From Oenanthe sinensis (Eukaryota > Streptophyta > Magnoliopsida > Apiales > Apiaceae), in the NCBI GenBank assembly GCA_028671895.1, contig CM053803.1, positions 45,382,786 through 45,446,785 of the forward strand: a stretch of 64,000 nt of DNA, written 5' to 3'. The notes beneath the pieces are model-generated. The model was given only the letters and a program-made list of their open reading frames with translations, had not been told where the DNA came from and made no database searches. Position numbers and translations under genes: made by a program. Positions 56,877 through 64,000 of the stretch are shown here, piece after piece. Position 1 is the stretch's first letter, and the number at the start of each line of letters is the position of its first letter.

Positions 56877-58412
56877 TGTTAGGTCCAAATGATTGTAGAA
56901 GGGGGGGTTGAATACAATCTCTATTAAATATTAATATCTGTTTCGGATAATTTTTGATTAAACAATTTAATTATTATCACGAAATAATAATCAAAGAAAC
57001 ACAGTTCAAGTAAAATACTTATATTAAACTTGATGTGGGTTACAAGATTAAATCAGATAAACACTAATAGCTCTTTAGAATTTCTACAGAATATTTAACA
57101 TGAATGCTCTGTATTTTTCTTTTTAGCTCGAATAGAATGTTAATAGAAGTGATTTGAATGCTACTGATCAATCTTGTATTTATAGGCAAATTCAGGTGCT
57201 GGAGACTTTTCTGGCTCGGGGAGACTTTTTCTCCTCGGGGAGACTTTCTGAGCTTGAGAAGACTTTTCAGGGAGACTATCACAGCTCGCAGAGACTTCTT
57301 GAATTAAATGAAAAATCATTTAAATTGATGGGGAAGACTTTGACAGCTCGGGGAGACTATTATAGCTCGGGGAGACTTTTTAAATAAAATTCGGGGAGAC
57401 TTTTGAAATGTCTCGGGGAGACTTTCCAAATGTCTTCCCGAGATTATTCTGCCGACATGAAATGATATGTAATGTATATCAGCTGACTTGAAATGTTGAG
57501 ATCACATGAATATCTTCTGTCTTCTTTTTGATTTTTGCTTTCTTTTAATTAATACTCGGGGAGACTTTTGAAAAGTCTCCGGGAGACTTTTCCAAAAGTC
57601 TTCCCGAGTAACCAACTTTGGTCGACCTGCATGATTCAGTGAAATGAGATGTCTTCCTCCTTTTTTTTTTTTGTTTCCTTTTTAATTTAAATTCTATTTG
57701 TTTTATTATATATCTTATACATTAAATTAATTCTTTTTGAATTAATCTAAGTAAATAGGATACATAATAAATTATCTTTTTGATAATAGAATTAAATTAA
57801 AGTCTTCTTCATTCTAAAATAATTCTACATTAATTAATTTCTTAATCAATTTAAAGAATAAATTAATTCTGATTGAATTAATTTACCAATTAAATTAACT
57901 AAATAATTTAATCAATTAATAGAGAATTAAATTAAAGTCTTGACTCCACAACTCTTGATGATATAATCTTAAATCTTCTGTCTTCTCACCAATGTCTGTA
58001 GCTGACCATTTCTTTTGTAATAAAGAACTTTCTCTGTATTTTTGCCAACACTCCGTGTACTGTCTGGTTCACGAGTGATTCACAACAAATAATATTCTTC
58101 ACTTGACTTTTATAATGGTTCACTTCTGCTCCTTCTGACTTGACTAAATTTGTTGTCACACAAAATTGAAATCTTCTGACACTGTAGCTTCTTCAAACTT
58201 AAATACTCCACTGAGGCATGATCAATTAAATTGAACTTCTTTCAATGTAGTACTGCTTCAAGTCTGTAGATTGACTTTGAACATCTTTTTCTTGTCAAAT
58301 AATACCTGCTGAAGATTCCTGTGACAGATAATATATTTACTTACAAATTATCTATGTTTGAGTTGAGTTGCCATCTCTCTAAACAAATAGGCTTCTAAAC
58401 ATATGCCTTTCA
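56877..58412 (-). repeat. 5' LTR of the intact element
   Basis: 1536 bp. TATAAATA (minus) at 57177-57184; transcription should start about 30 bases downstream, near 57148. Directly upstream (57197-57610) are about 14 copies of AAAGTCTCCCCGAG-like units (minus), some arranged as inverted pairs around 57390-57450 and 57554-57608. U5 hairpin arms lie at 56891-56897 and 56913-56919. Confidence 0.95.
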
Positions 58413-58417
58413 GGCAG
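58413..58417. repeat. Target-site duplication, right copy
   Basis: GGCAG, identical to 46284-46288. Confidence 0.95.
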
Positions 58418-58579
58418 GCAATTGTTAGTTCAAGCTTTCTTTTTCTAAAATAGCTAGGAGAGCACTGGGCCTCTCGAAAGTCCAGGTTATCGCTTCTGTT
58501 ACTAAACATTCTGAGAAAACACTCTTGGTAGTCTTATTTTGTATTGTTATCTCAAGTATTCTGAAGTCAGTTCATTACA
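58418..58579 (+). repeat. Ty3/gypsy LTR, right part
   Basis: Continues the LTR interrupted at 46288 and ends TTCATTACA, two bases before a PBS at 58582-58594 (TGGTATCAAAGCC). Confidence 0.75.
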
Positions 58580-58603
58580 AGTGGTATCAAAGCCCTAGAT
58601 CCG

Positions 58604-59520
58604 ATGGGTCCTCCGACGGCGGCGCAACGATTGGATGTATTAGATGAGAAACTTGCAGATCTGGAAGTATCGGTGAAAGATATGGTGGCAAAGGCAGTAG
58701 AGAAGGCGATGGACACGTTGCGTCATTCGTTAACCGAAGTGCTTATAGAAGGGTAGACTATGGCGACCAAGCAACTGAGGGGGGGGGGGTTGAGTTTGAA
58801 ACGATGAGTGGGCGTTTGGAAGGGCGAATCAATCGCAGTCGTCAGTATTACGAGTCACTGATTACCACCATGCGGAACGATCAGACTAAATTCCAAGCGA
58901 AGGTCAGGTCAACGCTTAGCGGTATGCCATCGTTCCAACTTCCGTTGGGGAATAAACTTGAGGGAAGTTCATCACAGGTTATAAATCCTACTGGATCTAC
59001 ACCAATGGGTCAGGGTAAGGCACCATTTGGATCAGAGGAGTTAGGGTTTGGTAGAAACATGGTCGGAGGAAGTGGTGTAGGCGATGGCTCGGGAGGGGGA
59101 CCTGGTGGGACCTGGTGGTGGAAATGGGAATTGACTATATCGAAAATTAGACATGCCCATTTTCGATGGAACCGACCCTGACGGGTGGGTGTTACGGGTG
59201 GAGCGATATTTTCATTTCTACCATTTAACGGAGGATGAGATGTTAGAGGCTGTGGTTGTGGCACTGGAAGGGGATGCATTACGCTGGTATCAATGGGAAA
59301 ATAAGTGACACCCAATTCGTTGATGGGCTGATTTAAAGATGTTTATCCTCCATCAGTTTGTGGGGGATCGTTGCATGAGCAATGGTTGGCCACACACCAA
59401 ACATCAATGGTGACTGAGTATAGGCTAAAGTTCATAGAGACAACAACACCTCTAGATTGTTTATCAGATATATTCGACATGAAGAAGAATTTTATTGGTT
59501 GTATGTCTCCAATTAATAAA
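58604..59520 (+). pseudogene. Ty3/gypsy gag remnant
   Basis: ATG at 58604 gives MGPPTAAQRLDVLDEKLADL, then a coiled coil, and a stop after 50 codons (58754). The next piece (58804-59130) has RLEGRINRSRQYYESLITTM and a Gly/Ser-rich linker. A frame change near 59130 leads to the retrotransposon gag core: LDMPIFDGTDPDGWVLRVER, MLEAVVVALEGDALRWYQW. Two stops follow at 59307 and nearby. The core pattern is that of Ty3/gypsy gag, probably of the chromovirus branch. G runs near 58780-58790 are frameshift-prone. Nothing of pol is visible: an LTR-like segment begins at 59533. Confidence 0.8.
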
Positions 59521-59532
59521 ATTAGGGGCAAA

Positions 59533-60280
59533 TGTTGGTGTCAGAATTTTGTCATGTCCAACATCAGAATTTTGACATGTCCGACATTAGAAGGACATGA
59601 CGGGGACAGTGACGTCCAACGACAACCTAGCAGCTGCTGGAAATAGTCAAATAACCATCCTAAATTTTAGGTAGGGATAAAATATCAGTTTTAATATAAT
59701 AAAAGAAATATATTTATGGGTATCAATTTTTATATCAAAAAGGAAGACATTTATGAGTATCAGTTTCACAACAAATAAGGAAGGAAAATAATGGTAATTA
59801 ATTCTGCATTAAATGAGGCAGTTATTCAATTCAAATATATAGAGAAGGAGCATCAATGAAGGCAACTCATAAAACTTCTACTACAACCATTATACAAATA
59901 CACCATATCTATACATATATAATCTACCAGCTACAATATATACACACAAAAATATCTACAATACAATCCCCATTATCATCACTCAAGCTATACACATACA
60001 AGATACATCACACTACACTTTTACTGACATATAAGTACGCCGCTACACTATTGCCTACTACAAACAGCCGTCTATAGGCTATTTCCCTATTCTTCATCAT
60101 TGTAATTTGATCTTCATCAATTGTAACCATAAAATCATTGTTCTAGTGGATCATATTTGGTTGGGGAAGGTCCCATCCGCAGTTTTTATCCCTCAATGGG
60201 GGTTTTCCACGTCACCATTTCTTTGTGTCGATCTTTGTACTTGTTTTTGTTCTTAATTTGTCCATACGAATTACACAAAC
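59533..60280 (+). repeat. Possible solo LTR
   Basis: It starts TGTTGGTGTCAG, has a TATA-like ATATATAGAGAAGG near 59840 and a tail with GGGGGTTTTCCACGTCACC and a T/G-rich end, like R-U5 of many small plant LTRs. No clear target duplication, so the right border is uncertain. Confidence 0.4.
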
Positions 60281-60286
60281 TTGAAA

Positions 60287-60870
60287 TCATTTAATCTTAA
60301 TCTCTAACCTACAAAAAATTACCAAAACAAAGTCCTCCACATCCACAACCATTTCATCTTCTGAGAACTCTTCCCCTTCATTAACCACCACATCCTCTGA
60401 ATCTTCCTCTCTAACTTCACGAAACTGCACTCTCACAGGTCCCAAGCCCATGTCATTACGCCACAACTCCAGAACTCTACCAAACGGGGCTTGGATGATG
60501 ACCAAGCTAGTCCAATGGTGCACACCAAACTCTGCTAAATACTGAGCCAACCTGTTACTATCCAGATCCACTGTCCTTATGATGATGTCGAGATTCTTGT
60601 CTTCTTTTTGTAGGTTGAGCTACTGCACTACATATTGCTAGCTTGGGTGCACTCATTCTAGAGAGTTTTCCCATGTCCAATAAGCTCCTAAGTCATCCAT
60701 ATCCAACTCAATGTAATCATATTATTCATAAAATGCTCTTCTCAATCCCATCAAAACACTATAGAATGAGTTGATATCCTCCCCTTGGATACCCAACGAG
60801 CATGCAGCCATACACAAGATCTTTCCCCTATGATCTCCCATCACATAGGCTAACCCCGACCTATTTCCAT
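60287..60870 (-). pseudogene. RNase H-like coding remnant
   Basis: The minus strand carries SGLAYVMGDHRGKILCMAAC at about 60850, then FYSVLMGLRRAFYE and IELDMDD, and after stops the piece LDSNRLAQYLAEFGVHHW. The order suggests the RNase H-like (RVT_3) domain of plant retroelement or host proteins, but this is a weak match by eye. The last open piece ends in an acidic tail. Confidence 0.35.
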
Positions 60871-60879
60871 TTGGAAGAG

Positions 60880-61291
60880 GTTCGTTTGAAACGTATAATA
60901 GAGTGTATGTCCGCTCTATAATAGAGCAGATATATATTGATGCTTAAAAAACGAAGACAAAATGCTCTGTTTTTGCCATTTTTGACTGTATATACGCTCG
61001 ATAATAGAGCATATATATATATATATATATATGGGAATACTCAAAAGAAAACCAATATTTTAGAGAAAACTAAGGTACTTTTATCAACCGTTGATTTTTA
61101 ATTGATCTGATGGTTCATATTAAATTAGACTATTAAATTAGAATATTAGTTTCCTTTTCAGTTGTTTGACATTTATTTACATATATTTAGAAACTATTAC
61201 AATTTTGTTAATTATATATGCTACTATTATAATGAACGGTGTAGATGATGGTCTCTAAGTTTCCTATCTAATTTTTTTTTTTAGATCCCTA

Positions 61292-61351
<60 letters not shown>

Positions 61352-61500
61352 TTCTTAAACAAATTCTCATCTCACAATGCCATAAACAACTACAAATCGA
61401 ACCAAATACCATAATACAATTCCAATTCAAATTACAACTCCAAAATATCATAAAATTTGAAATTACAAACTTAAACCAATTCATCTCACAATACCATACA
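60880..61500. repeat. Simple repeats and AT-rich DNA
   Basis: A TA run lies at about 61006-61032 and a CT run passing into a TA run at about 61283-61349. Around 60895-61010, CTCTATAATAGAGC-like palindromes recur. No gene. Confidence 0.7.
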
Positions 61501-61517
61501 AATTTAAATGCAAAAAA

Positions 61518-64000
61518 TTAGCTCCCCATTGCTAATTTAGTTGGACAATTTCTTGCATCATGCTTGGCATCAATTGCACCACAATAACTATATTTTCTTG
61601 GTTTTTTGGATTTAGACATTTTTATACCACTTTTTGCTCTTTCCTTGGGGCGACCTTTAGTTTGAGACATCATAGGGTTCTTCAAATTATCAAAATTCTC
61701 ATCTTCATCAAAATTGTCACCTCCTGGATCATTCTCATGCGGTTGATTCTTAGGAGGATCTTCTTTCGGAAAATTTTCCACATAATTCGACTCTTTTTCT
61801 ATTAAAGCCATGACATAATTAAATCTTTCAATCGAACAACTCCTGTGACCGGCTAAACCTTGAAAGGATTTGCATAAAGTGCTATATTGTGCAGGTTGTG
61901 ATTGATGAGATGCGCCGGTAGTAGGAAGTTTATACGATATGGACCCCACAACTTTATTTCCTCCAATTGTCCATCTTAACTTGATTAAATTTGAAGGAAT
62001 TTCCGTCCATTGCATCATATTCAAAAAACGAATAATATGACGATAATCATTCCCAAATTTTCAAATTTCCGACAAACACAAATTATGGTGCTATTCTCGG
62101 CCACGACCAAAGTATAAACTTTTCTATATTCGACTGCCACTGTGGTTTTATATGCTCCATACACCTTAAAGAGCATAGTGCTCTCGTGGTGTTTCTCAAT
62201 AACAACATAGGCTCCACTTTGTTTAAGCTCGTGTTGAAAATGTCTCAACATCTCCTTTGTATATATAGATGCCACATGATTCTCCAATGATGAGGATGTT
62301 ATTCTTGACATGTCCTTATACTTTATTTCATAATCCTTTTTCCTCTCACGAAGATATTATTTCTCCAATGTTTTTTGGGAATTCTCTATAACTCTTTCAA
62401 ACCGGTGCTAGCATTCATATACTCATTGAAAAAAGCATTCATCGATTCACTTCTCGAGATAGTGGCCATCCCAATAGTGAAATGAAGTTTAGTATACACA
62501 CAAACCTATTTATGTCGAACGGGATACATAACTTGCAACCAACAATGATCAACCAATTTATATTTTTCAACCAAATCATCCCACCTATCTTCAAATTGTT
62601 CAATCGTTAATGACTTGTAGATACATAAGTTGAAATCTTCTGAAGTGTGGTTCATTCCCATACAAATTTGACAATTTTTCTCCAAAATTTAGTACTTATA
62701 TGCCAAGTGCAATACAAATGATTAGTTTTTGGCAAAACTTTAGCAATTGCATTTCCAATTGCAATATCTTGATCTGTGATGATAGAGATTAGAGGCTTGT
62801 TTCCCATGGCTTCCAACCAATTCTTAAAAACCCATACATATGAACCTTCTTTCTCATCCCTTATTAATGCAAATCCAAATAATATGGATTGTTAGTGGTG
62901 GTGACCCCCATAATAGGTACAAATGACAAACAATATATATTTATAAGGTACGTGAAGTCATACACTACCACATCTCCAAAAAAATTATATGCATTTAATG
63001 ATCTCAGATCAACCTATAGCATAGCTGCACCCGATTTTCTTCATCAACATCTACTCGATATAAAAATTCCCCTAAACTATTACATTTCAATTCTCGAAAT
63101 AATATCAAACCTTCTCGGGCATCACTTGAATCAAACACATAATGTCTAATATCACGCAAAACATTTTGAATGTCATGACTAGTAAATCCAATATTCTTTA
63201 AACCTCTCGTTAACTCACCCAAAACATTCAAAGTTTTTGAAGGTCCAATACCCGTCTTATTCAAAGTAGCAATCAATTATCGAATAATAAGGGTTATGTT
63301 TCTTGGACTCTGCATGAAATGCACTTTACTAGGTTCTACCATTTTATGATTGTGTTTCAAATTACCAATGTCACTTCCCATTTCTTTAAATTCTCTCTAT
63401 GAACAACATACATCCGTGCTTTACAACTCGTTCTACCAAGAGTATCTCTATTTTTCTTCTTTTTTCGGACATCAAACTCATTCAAAGTCTTTTTTAAGCC
63501 TAATCTACCACCCTTTCTACATATATACAAACGCAAACAAATCTTTTTACTTTTTAAGCATTTATGTGTAGCTTTAATTATTATCTCAAAACCAATATGT
63601 CTACCATAATCTCTATAGAATATCTCCACCTCATCTAAACCATCGAATAATTGACCAACACAAGGGCAAGCATCATTCAAAACATCCAAAGGAACATCTT
63701 CATTATCTTCCACATTTTGAGTGTTTGTGGGTGAATTTTTAGATTTTTTGCAAATTTTGTGTGTGGGTATATCATCATCATCAACAACAACATAAAAATC
63801 ATCACCATCATCATCATTATCATCATAATCATCATTAACATCATAATCATCATCATTTTATTTATCATCACCATCATCAATATTCTCTACTATTTTAGGA
63901 CTAGTTTTTTTTTATCATTATCATCCTCATTTCTTTTATTATCATCATAATCAATAATCTCTACTATTTTAGGACTATGTTTTTTTTTATCATTATCATC
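61518..64000 (-). pseudogene. FAR1/MULE-type transposase remnant
   Basis: Minus strand, 5' end outside the window. An Asp-rich stretch coded by ATC repeats (63760-63900) precedes the FAR1 DNA-binding domain at 63357-63713 (VGQLFDGLDEVEIFYRDYGR, FDVRKKKKNRDTLGRTSCKA). Frame changes lead to LNKTGIGPSKTLNVLGEL and DIQNVLRDIRHYVF (63004-63276). MULE transposase traces follow (FGDVVVYDFTYLINIYC near 62990, with the catalytic-type Asp). The SWIM-like zinc region is at about 62050-62110 (IICVCRKFENLGMI). The C-terminal zinc knuckle KYSYCGAIDAKHDARNCPTK is at about 61530. Several stops and frameshifts. It could be a dead Mutator-like transposon or a FAR1-related host pseudogene; terminal repeats were not found. 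Confidence 0.75.
63770..64000 (-). repeat. ATC-rich and 74-bp repeats in the transposase N-terminus
   Basis: ATC/ATT triplets repeat at 63765-63880. Two copies of a unit starting CTCTACTATTTTAGGACTA begin at 63885 and 63959, period 74. In frame they code for Asp-rich and Lys-containing peptides; a TAA near 63857 interrupts. Confidence 0.7.

Larger units (their letters stand above)
46289..58412 (-). mobile_element. Complete young Sirevirus-type Ty1/copia element
   Basis: 12.1 kb between perfect GGCAG duplications. On the minus strand it holds 5' LTR (56877-58412), PBS, AT-rich leader, gag, pol, 3-kb non-coding tail, PPT and 3' LTR (46289-47823). By eye I find only two LTR differences: one base (C at 47426, T at 58015) and one T in a T run. 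This indicates very recent insertion. Long LTRs, a long gag with coiled coil, integrase and RT sequence type, and repeated PPT-like boxes fit the Sirevirus (SIRE/Maximus) lineage. It lacks the third ORF seen in element A. One nonsense codon in RNase H may make it non-autonomous. Confidence 0.95.

Noticed and set aside
59010..59315. Proline-rich minus-strand ORF of 101 codons
   Set aside because: It is the antisense of the Gly-rich linker of the gypsy gag.

Overview
The window is nuclear DNA of a flowering plant, very probably a eudicot (inference from the retroelement families, a plant-only DUF724 gene family, FAR1-type transposase and low GC). I see no intact host gene. About three quarters is a nest of LTR retrotransposons; the rest is decayed host sequence with small DNA transposons and a Mutator/FAR1-like transposase remnant.

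Layout. 1-3778: 5' part of a degenerate Ty1/copia element (D, minus strand). 3779-12416: a second degenerate minus-strand element (A) with the end of gag, pol, and a long third ORF downstream of pol, an arrangement known from the Sirevirus (SIRE/Maximus) lineage. 12417-14562: plus-strand LTR, primer-binding site and leader of element E, inserted in A's gag. 14563-18366: a truncated LTR (F) fused to gag, leader and 5' LTR of element C. C lies inside element B (18367-23006), a different copia lineage, and B lies inside the 3' non-coding part of element B2 (23007-28573). 28574-29055 is an LTR fragment.

29056-46165 is host-like DNA with three diverged, same-orientation copies of part of a DUF724-family gene (about 29.1-30.6 kb, 34.0-35.7 kb and 44.0-45.7 kb). 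All are broken, and each has gained a different small transposon that another copy lacks. A hAT-like element sits at 42142-42695.

46289-58412 is a complete, very young Sirevirus-type copia element on the minus strand. It has nearly identical 1.5-kb LTRs, a perfect 5-bp target duplication (GGCAG), PBS, PPT, an 811-codon gag and a long pol carrying one in-frame UAG in RNase H. It landed in the LTR of a Ty3/gypsy element whose gag remnant follows (58418-59520). 59533-60280 looks like another LTR, 60287-60870 a decayed RNase H-like coding piece, and 61518-64000 a decayed FAR1/MULE transposase on the minus strand.

Most interesting signals: (1) a hairpin beside the PBS in all Sirevirus-type LTRs, whose stem differs between families but stays complementary around a fixed C-rich loop; (2) family-specific short-repeat arrays just upstream of the TATA box in each of these LTRs, a similar array standing before A's third ORF; (3) a gag-pol junction with three in-frame stops but one shared reading frame and a splice-acceptor-like boundary.
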